Assembly (NCBI GenBank): GCA_905221615.1 | Contig: CAJNDT010003212.1 | Span: 167,001-231,000 of the forward strand | Length of the DNA: 64,000 bases | Source of the DNA: Symbiodinium sp. CCMP2592 | Lineage: Eukaryota > Sar > Dinophyceae > Suessiales > Symbiodiniaceae | Direction: 5' to 3' | Part shown: positions 9,001 to 19,914 of the stretch, one piece after another | How the letters are laid out: each line of letters opens with the position of its first letter | How positions within the stretch are numbered: the first letter of the stretch is position 1 | Notes under the pieces: generated by a model | Database searches by the model: none | What the model was told of the DNA's origin: nothing | What the model saw: the letters and a program-made list of their open reading frames with translations, nothing else | Program-made: the position numbers and the translations under genes

Positions 9001-10022
9001 AGATGTTTGGCACACCTTTCGCATACAAGAAGTTCCGCGGTGGGCTCACTTCGGCTTTTGTGGGTTACGAACTTTCTTATCCAGACCAGAGGGTTGGAAT
9101 TTCGGAATCGCGGGGCCAGTGGCTCTTGAAATGGATCGCTGAGGCTCGGTCCTCTAAGTTTGTTGTTTCGGTTCGCAGGTTTGCTGAGTTCTTAGGGAGA
9201 CTGGGCTTCGTTGCTCGGCTTTTGGTTTGGCTTAAGGCACACCTTGCGCCGCTTTACAGCTGGAGGGCAGCGGTGAACGACAGTTCAGTCGCTCGGATGC
9301 CCGACACCGTCATCCTTACTCTTGAATATCTTGACCTCACGTTCAGGGACATGACGTTCAAGGTCGCCGCAGCAAGATCGGTCAAGAGAGCAGGCGTGGC
9401 CTTCCGCACTGATGCAAAGTGCGCGGACGGGTACGTGGTCCTTGGGGGTTGGGATTGCGCAGGCACAACTCAGGAGTCCAGATGGTTCTCACTTCGACTT
9501 ACTCCCTCAGAGGCCCCTTACCTCTTTGACTCAGAAGGTCACAGTCAGTGGGCTTCGGCATCGGCTGAATTGCTGGCCACGCTGGCCGCACTGCACATCT
9601 TCGGTCACCTTGAAGCCGGGCCAACTAGGCGCTTGATGAAGGTTGAGGTTTTAGCTCAGACGGATAATAAGTCTAACGAGGGCTTGACTCGCAAGGGTTC
9701 TACAACGCGCTGGCCCTTGCTCATGGTGAACATGCAGCTCACCCATGTTCTCATGAAGGCCGGCTTGCGGTTGAACTTGGGATGGCGTCCACGGGACGAA
9801 AATCAGGAGGCCGATGATTTAACCAACGAAATCTTCGACCGTTTCTCTGAGGAGTTGCGGGTCCCAGTGCAGTACTCCGAATTGCCGCTTTCCTTTCTTC
9901 ACACTCTTTACGAAGCCAGGCGTGCACAGCTGAGCAGCCGTGAAGTGGATTCCATCCGCGACACGGTCGGTGGCAGGCCACGCTTCAGAGGCAAGAGAAA
10001 GAGAGAGAAGTCTCCTTGGTGA
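6012..10022 (+). CDS. DIRS-like Pol: C5-methyltransferase-like, 2OG oxygenase, reverse transcriptase, RNase H
   Basis: The frame is open from just after TGA 6009-6011 and has no ATG before its first domain (the first candidate start is GTG 6096). Numbering from 6096: residues ~1-230 resemble a C5 methyltransferase (YIFAGPHRKG as motif I; ASPPCETFSRVR with the catalytic Pro-Cys ~64; LEHPEDLG as motif VI). Residues ~345-530 form a 2OG-Fe(II) oxygenase-like domain (HKD ~446, GGEIWVE ~466, HLTMPWKGKR ~508). Residues ~750-1010 are reverse transcriptase (LTGDVTAAHR motif A, VGTFGISSSAF motif B, VFVDD motif C). RNase H follows with RTDAK (~1101), AELLA, QTDNKS (~1187) and ENQEADDLT. This RT/RNase H style is that of DIRS elements. 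The protein should copy element RNA. No tyrosine recombinase follows, so the element appears truncated. The methyltransferase-oxygenase order is opposite to element 1. Confidence 0.8.
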   Translation, partial: LSHDSVSTIETSDHIAYQPQLYSPSGLRVLYIFAGPHRKGDVGSYLQSLGNVTNLLQFDLQRSTEHDLTKEGLWQHIFQLLGEGDWILIASPPCETFSRVRHRHPGPKPLRSAFYPRGFPWLSNLHKQQVEQANYFLDQTVTACQLAWQYVLEHPEDLGATPDHELPASIWQLPALRELQVSTQAITFAFFQCSFEAPTSKPTRLLTNLQAFVEQPPPFASWPRFDSSDRYVGPLPPRCPRGKHDKVLAGREGSRWATESSAAYPPLLCEWLAHAVLASASQGGLGSAPHSSVPGEAGPMQESHEATQEVHQDLCEVPQGLHQVVSDRVEAVTDRVEAVGLIESEAPPSTLLPSPDSSGQPQPKAAPRGVKKHIEAEEFARIISSSRAPTRAEVHALFKLLPHETPPRSAVSSNWVPSSFSTGLYRKGGGLIGLRSACKGFPASTEALASFVRSNMPGHPFTTISLYLNTGTKPHKDSRNAPLPNGIIGVTDFVGGEIWVEAQDGESVQIVDGKRLSGHLLPISETPTYIHAYRDLHLTMPWKGKRLVIIAFSVSEHTQACDEDLAFLRGHGFVLPGEEHSADLEAVQSDDSEVLEGGEVERPEPFKHQECHNIGLPLNLEWDGKTQPITDGFGLCSPTRWPPEARGGLLPKQALEFATAMHQVLRDFVADVVPDIRRTAMELALGRLKESPFTPEMLRVLRKEWFSCIEAASGGKCTDLDVVPSGQPFFLHAVSATARLLQDPDWKAVSCQEDSYVSGVAIGYDCPAPHLPQVYEYKHKSRKLDESDVEWHRENYSSANETSDQLEKKFAEEEALGRMAPSTLPVLEQKYGRDRVRIASLGSLIKPDGSARPLHDGTHGVHVNNGIRLLNQQSNPGPQEVVHLVRSAKQSQEATFCLTGDVTAAHRLFLVREADWPLLCCKVRNDTPVVWYNKVGTFGISSSAFLWSRLFGIIGRCTARFLLTLWFYHLVFVDDVHANFAGREKFHHLLMWLACFEMFGTPFAYKKFRGGLTSAFVGYELSYPDQRVGISESRGQWLLKWIAEARSSKFVVSVRRFAEFLGRLGFVARLLVWLKAHLAPLYSWRAAVNDSSVARMPDTVILTLEYLDLTFRDMTFKVAAARSVKRAGVAFRTDAKCADGYVVLGGWDCAGTTQESRWFSLRLTPSEAPYLFDSEGHSQWASASAELLATLAALHIFGHLEAGPTRRLMKVEVLAQTDNKSNEGLTRKGSTTRWPLLMVNMQLTHVLMKAGLRLNLGWRPRDENQEADDLTNEIFDRFSEELRVPVQYSELPLSFLHTLYEARRAQLSSREVDSIRDTVGGRPRFRGKRKREKSPW

Positions 10023-10080
10023 CGTGCCGGCCTGCGGAAGGGGGGGCACAGGCACACAGGTGCGCCTTCCCGACACGTCA
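10021..10080 (+). terminator. GC-rich inverted repeat just after the pol ORF
   Basis: GACGTG near 10,021 pairs with CACGTC near 10,074, and an internal GGAAGG pairs with CCTTCC, giving an interrupted hairpin directly after the stop codon. It may be a 3' RNA structure or part of a terminal repeat; the function is not established. Confidence 0.4.
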
Positions 10081-10397
10081 AAGACCTGTTCAAGAATTAG
10101 ATGCCTGCGTGAGCCTGCCGCCATCCGTTTGAAAACATCCTGCGTGCTCCTTTCGGCAGTTGCTATCTCTTTAGATATTCTTCATTAAGTGGCGAGGATA
10201 CATTTGATTGGAGTCCCAAGAGGCGAAAGCAAGATATGAGAATTTATACCCCATATATTCTCCGGGGATACCGTCGGTGCATTTATACCTTCGCCGATAT
10301 TTCCGTTTGCCCAATATATCTTCTGGGCAATAAAATTTCTGATGAGGGAACTGAGTTTTGTAAACTTCGCTCACAGCGCCCTTCCTAAACACAACGG
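10081..10397 (+). other. AT-richer spacer between the DIRS-like element and LINE copy A
   Basis: No gene is seen. The stretch contains several TATA-rich words (TTTATACC twice, CCATATATTC, CCCAATATATC) unlike its GC-rich neighbours. LINE homology begins at about 10,398, where the sequence becomes alignable with copy B at 43,794. Confidence 0.4.
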
Positions 10398-10503
10398 TTA
10401 CGGAGAACAGGCGTTTTGGCTTGCAGTTAGCTCCAAGCGCTCCAAAACGGGCAACGGCTGGGTAGAGCCGGCTAAAACTGCTGTGCGTGGGAGGGGGCAG
10501 GCA

Positions 10504-13500
10504 ATGGCTCCTTCCTCTGGTGGCGCGGCCACCTTTTCTTCTGATATGCGAAGGCGACTCAGAGCTATGACAGCTCAATTACATAAAGACGACAACGATG
10601 GCTTGAGTCTACCCCTCAGGCCTTGGGCTTGCGGGCCCGTAGCACCATGGAGCTGGTCTGGCCAGCAAGGCGAAGTTTCCCCTTTGGAAGCGAGGCACAA
10701 TTTTTGGAATCACTGCCGCCTGGGAGGTGGCAACTGGGGTGCATCCGGGGCGCTTGGGGGCGCCAGTGATGCAAAAGTGGCAAGGGCCATTGGTCTTCTT
10801 GTGAGTTTCATTGTGGAGAAGCGACAGGCCTATCTCCTTGGTGCAAGGCAGGCTTTGCAGAGGTTGCTCGCCAAGGGCATCGGACCTAGCATGCTGTGGT
10901 CTCTTGACGGCGAGTTTGGCATCCTGCCTTTGGAAGGTGAGCTCTGGCCGGCTGCTGCCTTTTGCAGCACCGAGGCCAGCAGAGCTCGTGACATGGCTTG
11001 GGGCAGCGAGACTGCCGTACGGGCCTATGAAGCTGCTACTTCTGGTGGCGATGAACCAATCAGTGCAGGTGCTGCTGCTGTGGATGGCGGCAGGACTATC
11101 AGTGCAAGAGATTCCTCTGTCACGGGCTGTGGCAAGGCTACTGCTGGCGATTTTGCTGATGAGGGCGGGGATCCTGCCTACGAAACTCTCGCTTGTGGTT
11201 GTGAAGGGACAAGCTGTGTTTGCGATCATGGCGGTGATGGTGAAGTAGGATCTGTGCCCCATAAAGAAATGACAAAGACCCGTCAAGGGCTAAAAAAAAG
11301 CCGGTCGAAAGAAGAAAATGAAGAGCCTGAGAGGCCAATCCCGAGCCTTAACCCGCCACCGGCCCGTTCTGGGCCCCTCTGCCAACTTTGGAGTTGGCCC
11401 TCAGGCTCCTCCTGCATGCGCTGGGGCGGCTGCTGGCGACCAGTCGAACGAGCTCTTCCACACGAAGGACAAGTACACCGGCACGTTTCTTGAAGGCCCG
11501 GAGGGCGAGATCGCCGGCGACGACGATGCGAGAAGGAAACCTTCTCAAGACGACAGCTGTGGGCGACGACTTGGTGTTGGCAACTCCGATGCCGCCTGCA
11601 GGTGCACCCCTGGGACCCCCCTAAGGTTTAGTCCCGTAGGGTTTCCCGGTAGTGCAACGCGGCAGCATCGCAAGAGGCTGCTCCCAGCAATGCGTGCGTA
11701 CATCAAGCCTCGCAAGCGCTCTTGCCGCATCTTGGTCGACCCTTTGCAGCCAACGGCAGAACATCCAAGACAGCTTTCATGTGATCATGTGCAGCAGGTT
11801 CCCCTGGGCCCCTTGGGCCACCGCTGTCTCAGGTCCCGGCTCAGCCTTGAGTGCACAACATGTGATGCATCTTCTGAACTTCTGCTTGATCCGATTTCCC
11901 AGTGTTGGTGCTGTGGCGCAACCGGCCGGCCTTCTCTGAGGTGTGGTCGGGAACCCTCGAAAGAGAGCGAGAAATCCCACCAAGGACAGGTCAGGACCTC
12001 TGCTGCCTGCACCGATTTTCATGATGACTCTTTTCTTGAAGATGCCGAAGCCAGCCTGAGGTGTGGTCAAGATTGGTCGAAAGATCCTAGCATATCCCAC
12101 CGAAGGATCGCTGATGCAGCTAGTGCAATCTTGCATGAACCCCAATCCGGCAATACCCAGTCTTCCCCTGCCCTGGCTCCACGTGCTGCTGCAGGTCGGA
12201 AAAGAGTGCAAAAACCCGCGACATCCTCACAAGAGCCCTGCCGATCTTCATTTCGAGGCTGGATCCCGTGGTGCACTACTTTTCTTGATTGCGGTCAAGG
12301 GTTCTCAGGTTGGTGCAAATGTGAGTTTCCCATTGCAGTTTGTAGCCCCAGCCGGGGCAACCGTCACGATGGCAACATAGCAGCGCGAACTGTCGAAGCA
12401 AACCACCCAGGGCCGAGGTTCGATTGCAAGCGACAGCTCCCAGCACTGAGGGCGTATACTAAGCCTCGAAAACGATGCTGCCGAAGGGCTGCAGGTGTTT
12501 CGATCAGCGCCCGGTGCCGTGACTGCAAGCGGCCGCTCCCAGCACCGTGTGCTTATGTGAAGCCCCGTAAACGCGCTTGCCACAGTGTCGCTGGCACCCT
12601 GCAGTCGAGGGATGGACATCAACAACTGCTGCATTCTAACCACGTGCCGCCGGTTCCCCTGTTTCCCTTGGGGTGTAATCCCTTCTGGTCCCAGCCGAAC
12701 TTTGAGCGCAATACATGTATGACATCTTCAGCCTCCTCGCTTGATCCGACTTTCAAGTGTTGGTGCTGTGGCGCAGCCGGCCAGCCTTGCCTGAGGTGTG
12801 GTAGAGAATCCTCGGAAGAGGACGAGAAATCCTGCCGAGGGCGGGTTAGGACCACTGCTGCCCGCACAGATCCACAGAATGATTTTCTTCTGAAAGGTGC
12901 CGAAGCCACCCCGACCCCTCAGGAACTTCAGACTACTCTCAAAAAATGGCCTGAGAAGGAGAAGCTACCCTGCCCCGGGACAGGCTTCCCAGGCTGCTTT
13001 TCTGGGATATCCTCAGATGCATCCTGCCGAACTTCGTTCCGAGGCTGGCTCCTGCTGTGCCCCTCGTTTCTTGAGTGCGGTAAGGTCTTCGCAGGTTGGT
13101 GCAACATTAGGTTTCCTTTTGGGATTCGCACCCCCAGCCGGGATCAGTGCCATGACGACAAAACTGGAGAGAGAATCGGGGAAGCCAGTCACCCGGGCCC
13201 GAGGTTCAGTCCCACAGGTGATTGCATTCTGAGCGCTCCCAGCCGGGAGTGGTGTCATGACGACAAGGTTGGTGCCCGAATTGGAGAGGCCAGCCACCCG
13301 GGGCCGGGTTTCGATTTGGGGGGTGGTTTCGCTGATGCACTCAAGCAACAAATCATGCAACTCGTGCAGGAGGCAGTACAAAAGATCCTTGCTGATCTTA
13401 ATCTGGGCTCCCTCCTGGGGGGTCAAGTGTCAGTGCCACTGGCAAACAGCCCTTTTGCTCCCTTGCTTCCGAATGCTGCAGGGACTGGCGACGGTTCTCC

Positions 13501-16490
13501 GCCCAGATCCCGCAGAAAGCGCAAAAATAAGGGGCAACAGCCCCTAGCAGAGCAGCCAGAGCCCAAAGGCAAGGCCAAAGGCAAAGGCAAGCACAAAGGC
13601 GAAGGTGATAAGACCCTGCACCCCCCTAAGCCCTCGACCGAGGCCCCTGCAAACCCCTCTCGAGGTAAAGGCATCGGCATCACACCGGAGGATGCCAAGG
13701 CTGGCTGGATCACTGTCGGCCCAAGAGCACGACCGAAACCCAATGACGAATTCTGCTTAAGAGCACAAGATTGGAATCAGCCCCTCCTTGATCCCACAAA
13801 GTTCGCTGAAAAGCTTGAGGCGATCCCACAGGGTGAGAAACTGACAGGCGTGATCTTGTGCAACTCTGAGCAGGCTCAGCTTATCAAGGCCATGGCAGCT
13901 GGATGTACCAAGGCTTATTCCGTCACTCTGGTGTGCCTCGATCCTGCGGGAACCGCCCGGGTCCCAGGCCTCGTGAAGGATCAGCTGCAATTCCGCAAAG
14001 CCACCACGGGCTTCCTTCGTTCTGATCCGACAGATGCTGTCCCGGCACCTAAGGGTGCCAAGCCCACTTTTGCCGTTGTCCGCAAGCCTTCGGTGGTCCT
14101 GCATGCGAGGATCCCGAAAAGCTTTGCCACCGAAAAGCTTTGGGCTGCTGTTGCCAAGACACCCTCCCGTGTCATGATGCAGTGGATGGCAGACCACCAT
14201 GTCAATGTGCTGGACGCCTGGGGCTGGAAGGAAGAACGCCTCGCTAAGGACCTCCAGCTGTATGGCCTTCTCAGGGTCAGCGAAAGTGACTTGAAGCCGG
14301 TGCTTGCGCTCTCTGGCATGGACGGCATCTTCCTTGAATGCGCTAAGAATAAAGAAGCACCGAAGCTTCCCACCAAAATCACTTGGGTTGAACCTACCAA
14401 GGGCGAGGCTCCGGGTGAATACCTTGCTCGCATGCGGCGTTCGGCTGGGGACCTGGGTCTCGCACATCGTGGAGGCAAACTCGGCCAAATTGCACCACTT
14501 GCCGACGGCGAGCCCATTGCGAAAATCTGGTCGGTGCCGTGGGTCCCAGCCGATTGGACTGTCGAGCAGGTCACCGACCTGCTAAAAGCCTCTTTCACAG
14601 AAATCGCCATGCTCAGGCAATTGCGCAAGAAAGCTTCCAAGGTGTTCTACTTTCGTGCTGCAGCCAAGGAGCCAGACCGGGATCTCATTCCCCTCCCGGC
14701 CAAGGATGGCGACACTGAGCTGACTTTGTGGGCCGCGGTTGCACCTCCGCGCACCCCGGTGCGACAGCAGAGACCTTTGAAAGCTTCGTCGGTTCTGCCT
14801 TTGGCCCCTCGCGCCTCCATCTTTGACCCCCAGCCTGTGTCGGTGCCCAGTGCCCCTGCTGAGAACCCAGATGGCCAGGACGAACCAAAGGAGGTCAGTG
14901 CCCCGAAGCGCTCCAAGACCATGGCCCGACAGGTGCCACAGGGAACCAAGCTGCACCCGCAGCCGCGTGATGGGGCTTGCATTTTCCACACGGTTTCAGC
15001 TGGTCTGACATGGCTGCACCGAGAGGGCAAAAAGCGCATCCCCATTGCACGAGAGTTGCGCGCAACCACCATCGAACACTTGAAGAAAAATCAAGACAGG
15101 TATGAGCCATACTGGGACCAGATGGGCCCGGATGGCAACAAACTTAAGACGTGGTCCGACTATCTTGAAAAGCTGGCTTCTGAGTCGGCCTACGGGTCCG
15201 ACATCGAAATTAGGGCCCTTGCAAAAATTTGGGATATTAGGATCATCGTAGTGCCCGAAGCCCCCGAGCTCTACCCCGAAGCGTACAATCCGCAAGCTAC
15301 CATGGGCACAATAGCTGTATGGCTCAGCCACAGACATGTCGACTTGCTCTTACCCGAGAATGGCACATACCCCAAAGAGGTCTTAAATGTCAAATCAGGA
15401 CCAGCGGTCGCCTTTCGGGCCGGGGGGGACTCGAACAGTGATGCTGCCAGCACCTTGAAGCGACCACCCACGGTCTCGGCCCTCCGGTCGGGGTAGAGCT
15501 GCTCCCACGGATGGTTCAAGGCCCACTACCCTGCGACCTCCCACCACCGTGTGGACTCGCATGCATAAGAGCACCGCCCCTAAGCTTCCTAAGACTTGTC
15601 AGGGTTCCACAGGTGATGCTGAGGAGGCAGCCGTCAGCGAGACCGAGAGTCAGGACTTGCAGGGTTGCGAGGCTCAGACTGACAAGGCGGTGGTGTGCAC
15701 TGCCAAGTGGAGAGCCTGCCCGTACCGACCCCTCCCGAAAGCTCCCCGGGACCTTGTGTTTAAGTGTGATTTGTGTCCTTTTCGCCGCATATGCAAAAGT
15801 GCGACGCAGTACTACAACATCCGTCATAAACACAACAGGACGGCCCACGATGGGGCAAACCTCCCAGGATTGCTACTTCAGCCTCGCATGCAAAGGATGC
15901 CGCAAAGGTTGTCCCCCGGGGATTGGCGTTGCCCTCTCTGCAAAGAAGGCCTGCGTAAGGAGGTGATGGCTCAGGTCTCCTCATCTGTGCTGTGTCAGAT
16001 TCGCTTGCGACACTGGACGACCAAGCATAAGGATGAGGTCACCCGCCAGCAGTGGACCACCCTCCTTAAGCAGCAAAGGCCCCAGACAGGTCCCAAGGAC
16101 AGCGTTGGACACATTCAGGCCATGCGCTTGAGAACCCTCAACAAGCGCGTCATTGCTGAAGTCAGGGCCCCCAGTTTCCCCAGCCTCACCATGTTTGCTT
16201 GGCCCCGCTGCAAGAAAAAGGGCAAATCTGAGCGATTGACTGTGGAGCATGGCTGGTCGTGCAACAGCTGTGGCCGTGCGCTTCGCGGTCGACGCGAGGC
16301 CAAGAAACATGCCCAAGGCCCATGCATTCCGGCATCTGAGGCGCTGTGTGCCAAATACGAGCGTGAACTTAAGAACCTGAACAAATGGGTTGATGAGCCG
16401 GGGCGCGTTGGCCTCCCGCAGCACATCCATGAGCTGATCACGTCGGCCCTAAAGGCTGTGAGGCGGCAAAAACAGTTGCAAGGTTCGTAA
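10504..16490 (+). pseudogene. LINE copy A ORF1 (frameshifted)
   Basis: ATG 10,504 begins an N-terminus (MAPSSGGAATFSSDM) that in this copy reads straight into KVARAIGLLVSFIVEKRQAY; copies B and C lack one base near 10,750 and split the two. The frame runs to 11,493, shifts, continues at 11,318-15,496, stops in a diverged stretch and resumes at 15,549-16,490. Recognisable parts are: Cys-rich modules (AYTKPRKR, CWCCGA), GEASHPGP-type motifs at about 12,395, 13,185 and 13,290, a Lys/Gly-rich linker near 13,560, an OTU-like protease with DGAC (~14,970) and HRHVD (~15,330), and three C2H2-like fingers (CDLC ~15,767, CPLC ~15,932, CNSC ~16,261). The protein would bind element RNA. Broken as it stands. 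Confidence 0.75.
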
Positions 16491-17923
16491 AGGTCTTGAC
16501 TGCCAACACCAATCGTACCGGCACTGCGAAGACGCCTTTGCTCGTGAGTTTCATAAAACAGGAGTCCGTGCAATTAGCATCTTTGCAAGAAGTGGATGTC
16601 AACGTTGAGTCTGCAGTGGGTTTTTGCAAACACTGGAAGACTCAGGGATTCAATGCAGTGCTGGCGCCTTTAGACGCCGAAAGACGCCAACACAGAGTTG
16701 CTCTGATCTCTTCGCTGCCTATCAAGCCTATTGCATTAGGGGGGGTTTTTGACAGCTCCAGGGTCGCTGCAGGTTTGATTGAGCTACAACGTCAAGGGAA
16801 CAAAATGTCAATTTTAGTCCTTGCCGTTTATGGTTACCCTGGGAATCTCCCGAAAACTTCCCTACTTGTAGAAAGTCTCTTTGAAAAAGCAGCCACCTTC
16901 GGAGGCCCTGTGCTGGCCGTAGGTGACTGGAATGCCGTAGAGGAGGAGGGGGTCCTCGCTCGCCTCGTGACCTCAGGACACCTGATCCCGCTTGACGATG
17001 GTGATCGCAGCGACCTTCAGAACACCAATCCCGCCCGCACCAGAAGAATCGATTATGGAGTGAGCACCGCGCACATTCGTGCCGACGCCGTGCTACACTA
17101 CGATCGAGCTGACATCTCGGACCATCTGTGCGTCGCTTATAGTTTGGACCTGGAGACCTGGCAACAGTGTGCCGGTATCCCTAGATTTCAGCCAGTGGAA
17201 CAAACGGACCCACAAATCATCATGAACCGGTTTCGTGAAGCCTGGGAACCAGAGGTTTTTGAATCCTGTTTGGAAGCTGCTGATGTTGACCAAGCCCTTG
17301 TGCACCTTTATAGAGTGGCCGAAACTTGCTTGCATTCCGGTGATTCGAGCTGTGCCGAGGCCGTCAGCCGGGCGATGCTCTGGGACCCTGTGCGCAACGT
17401 ATGCCGCCCACACCACACCACAACAGAAGGTCATGCCTCCTTGACGTTGCACACCCTGCGCAAATTGGACAGTCAACTACGACAGCTGCGTTGCCAGCCT
17501 TTCGACCAAAATCTAAGGACTGCGGTACGGAAAAAATGCGGGGACCTGCGTCGCCGACTCCCTGAATGCCCTTTCTTCGACCTTAACGACCTTGATAGCA
17601 CCCTCACTAAAGTCGAAGCTTTGCGGTCTGACCTGACGGCCCAGGAAAAGCAGATCCGCATCGCCAGGTGGAGGACTGAAACAAACAATGTCACTGCTGC
17701 CACTGCCTGGGTCAAGCGTTGGGCTGCGCGCCGTGTCGAGCTCGACACCCCGCCCTGCGAGTTGGCCAAAGCTCCCGCTGACATCCACCCCACTTCTGTC
17801 GTCAGTACTCAGAGCAGGGTGTGGATGAATAAGTGGTCTTGCGATTCCGAGCCCATAAACCAGGCCGACCTGGCCGAAATCTTGAGTGCCCTCCCCAGGC
17901 CGACTCAGGCTTCAGTGGACTTA
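16433..17923 (+). pseudogene. LINE copy A ORF2, APE-type endonuclease part (truncated by insertion)
   Basis: An apurinic-endonuclease-like (EEP) domain that nicks the target for reverse transcription. Motifs: LTANTNRTG, SLQEVDV (metal-binding Glu), VYGYPGN, AVGDWNAVEEEG (Asp-x-Asn), RRIDYGVST and a terminal SDHLCVAY (Ser-Asp-His). The frame lies -1 relative to ORF1 and overlaps its end by about 55 nt, with no ATG before the first strand of the domain. The stop at 17,924-17,926 is created by the first bases of the 22-kb insertion, so the original ORF continued into the RT now found at 39,971. Confidence 0.8.
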
Positions 17924-17951
17924 TAGTAGTTCACAAATCGTTGGCATACGG
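17924..17951 (+). repeat. Left terminal inverted repeat
   Basis: It begins TAGTAGTTCACAA and continues with ATCGTTGGCATACGG. Against the reverse complement of the right end, the first 13 bases are identical and the rest match apart from two substitutions and a 2-nt gap. The inner part, CACAAAT-NNN-TGGCA, is the motif repeated throughout the element. Confidence 0.92.
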
Positions 17952-18004
17952 AAATCGACTTCAATGTGCCATTCACTCCGTTTTTTGGTAAAACCTGGCT
18001 CTTA

Positions 18005-18430
18005 GAACAAATCCCTGGCATATCTGACGAAAACTTGGGCTCAGAAGAGGGGGCTTGGGGAGTAGACACAAATGCCTGGCACATTTGATTGCAATTCTCG
18101 ATTGGCTTAAAAAACCCTAATGGCCCTAATGCCTCAATGCCCGAATACCCAAATCTCCTTAAAATCCAAACATCTTGGTGCCACAATATTTTGGGAGTGT
18201 GGCTTGAAACAGTGATTCAGTTTTTCGATGGCTCACAAGAGGGGGCTTGGGGAGTGGACACAAATGCCTGGCACATCTGATTGCAATTCTCGATTGGCTT
18301 AAAAAAACCCTAATGGGCTTGGGGAGTAGACACAAATGCCTGGCACATCTGATTGCAATTCTCGATTGGCTTAAAAAAAAACCCTAATGGCCCTAATGCC
18401 CTAATGCCTCAATGCCCGAATACCCTACCC
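18005..18430 (+). repeat. Left subterminal repeats with forward motif copies
   Basis: The forward motif (ACAAAT-NNN-TGGCA) recurs at ~18,006, ~18,066, ~18,259 and ~18,331. The last three lie in a longer repeat, GGGGCTTGGGGAGT-G/A-GACACAAATGCC, followed by a shared TTGCAATTCTCGATTGGC and CCCTAATGCC words. Such subterminal clusters are typical transposase-binding regions; binding here is inferred. Confidence 0.7.
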
Positions 18431-18520
18431 CCGGAACTTTTTTCCCTAAAGCCCTTTCGGATCGCAGCGGGGCGGGGCTGGGCCGGGACCTCAGAGTTTG
18501 TTGTCGTAGGAGGGTCTTCA

Positions 18521-19034
18521 CTAGGAGTGCAGGTAGTGCAGGCTTCGGGGGTTTTTCGGGGTTTCTTCGAAGGTGGTTTGGGGCTCTGAGGCTGCAAGGT
18601 AGTGTCCGTGCGCACTCCCTTCCCTTCCCCCGCCTCCTTCCTCCCCCCACCCTTCCCTCGCCCAGGTCCGACCTCGTTGACGATGCTGGCTGGTCCCTCT
18701 GAGGTTTCAGGGTTAGGGTTTTTTTTTCGGAAGGCTGGTTGGGGCTCCGAGGCAGCGAGGCAGTGGTCCGTGCGCGCCTAGGAGTGCAGGTAGTGCAGGC
18801 TCGGGGGTTTTTCGGGGTTTCTTGGAAGGTGGTTTGGGGCTCTGAGGCTGCAAGGTAGTGTCCGTGCGCACTCCCTTCCCTTCCCCCGCCTCCTTCCTCC
18901 CCCCACCCTCCCCTCGCCCAGGTCCGACCTCGTTGACGATGCTGGCTGGTCCCTCTGAGGTTTCAGGGTTAGGTTTTTTTTTTCGGAAGGCTGGTTGGGG
19001 CTCCGAGGCAGCGAGGCAGTGGTCCGTGCGCGCC
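18521..19034 (+). repeat. 257-bp tandem duplication
   Basis: 18,521-18,777 and 18,778-19,034 are nearly identical, each starting CTAGGAGTGCAGGTAGTGCA and ending GTGCGCGCC, with only small differences such as the length of a T-run. No coding potential is convincing. Confidence 0.85.
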
Positions 19035-19905
19035 AGGTTCAAGGTCATTTCTAAGGTTGGAAGGCGGGGGGTTTTCGTAGGCCGCGAGGTTTAGAGTGCA
19101 GGTGCACAGGGTTCTCTGCTATGGTTGGGGGGTTTTCGGGGTTTGTAGGTCCCTAAACCTCTCGGGGTACCCTAGGCCGCCTTGCATCCGGGATCCCCGG
19201 CCCCCCGCCTCTCTGCCCAGGTGCTTCCAGCTGGGGCGGCGCCGTCGTCGCCAGCTGCGGGGAAAAAGGGGGTTTGAGGCGGGCCAGGGGGGATAGCCGG
19301 AAGCATGCCTCACATGTGCCATCAATTTGTGTGCCTTCCTGGCGTGCCCTTGGGCAATCACACACATGCTGCCCGGTGTTCGCGATGTGAGGCGATGGGG
19401 TCTCCGTTGCATTCCACGAAGGATGATCTCCACGAAGAGGTGCGGCCGCTGCTTCAGATTGAGCTTAACTGCCTTTGTGCATTTTGCCGTGCTGCTGCTG
19501 CGAGGTGGATTGGGGTTTCGGTTTCGGGTTTTGGTGGTTGGGGTCTTGCCCGTCCCTCTCCTCTCGACAGCTTTCGGGCTTTGGTGGTGGTTTGGGGTCC
19601 ACGTGTGCCGCTCACATGTGCCATCCATTTGTGTTGGTGGCTTGCCCGTAGTGCTGTGCAGGATCAGTTGCTGTCAGTTGCTCAGAGTTTTTTTTCGCCG
19701 TATGTGACACATGTGGACCAAAAAAGGGAAAGCTTGCTTGATTTTGGTCACTCCTTTAAGGTTTAATGTTCAATGCCAAACCAATGCATGACAACATGAC
19801 CTATCGATCCTTTAGGTCCTAGCCTTTCGCCTCGCCGCTTCGCCATAGCTGCGCTCTGTGAAAACTACTCCAATTCCCTCTCGAGTTTGATCGTCAAGGT
19901 CATTC
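19035..19905 (+). other. Non-coding stretch with two motif copies
   Basis: I see no supported gene. Reverse-orientation copies of the element motif occur at ~19,315 and ~19,616, the latter in CACATGTGCCATCCATTTG. Pyrimidine-rich runs around the motifs suggest intronic or untranslated sequence. Confidence 0.35.
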
Positions 19906-19914
19906 GTGCCGGTG

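Larger units (their letters stand above)
10398..17923 (+). mobile_element. Non-LTR retrotransposon copy A, 5' part (interrupted by the 22-kb insertion)
   Basis: This part is collinear with copies B and C: 5' leader, ORF1 and the endonuclease part of ORF2. It breaks off inside ORF2 at 17,923 and resumes at 39,971. ORF1 is broken by frameshifts (near 11,320-11,490 and 15,470-15,550). Its APE-type endonuclease and OTU-like protease recall the Dualen/RandI group of LINEs, but I saw no restriction-like endonuclease, so the clade is left open. Confidence 0.8.

Noticed and set aside
10405..10430. TTTTGGCT at the start of LINE copies A and B as a relic of the dinoflagellate spliced leader
   Set aside because: Only eight bases match, the rest of the leader does not, and copy C lacks the stretch. 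Chance is more likely.
18110..18430. CCCTAA words and GGGTTAGGG as an internal telomere tract
   Set aside because: The words are irregular and interrupted by unrelated bases; they belong to the subterminal repeat units.
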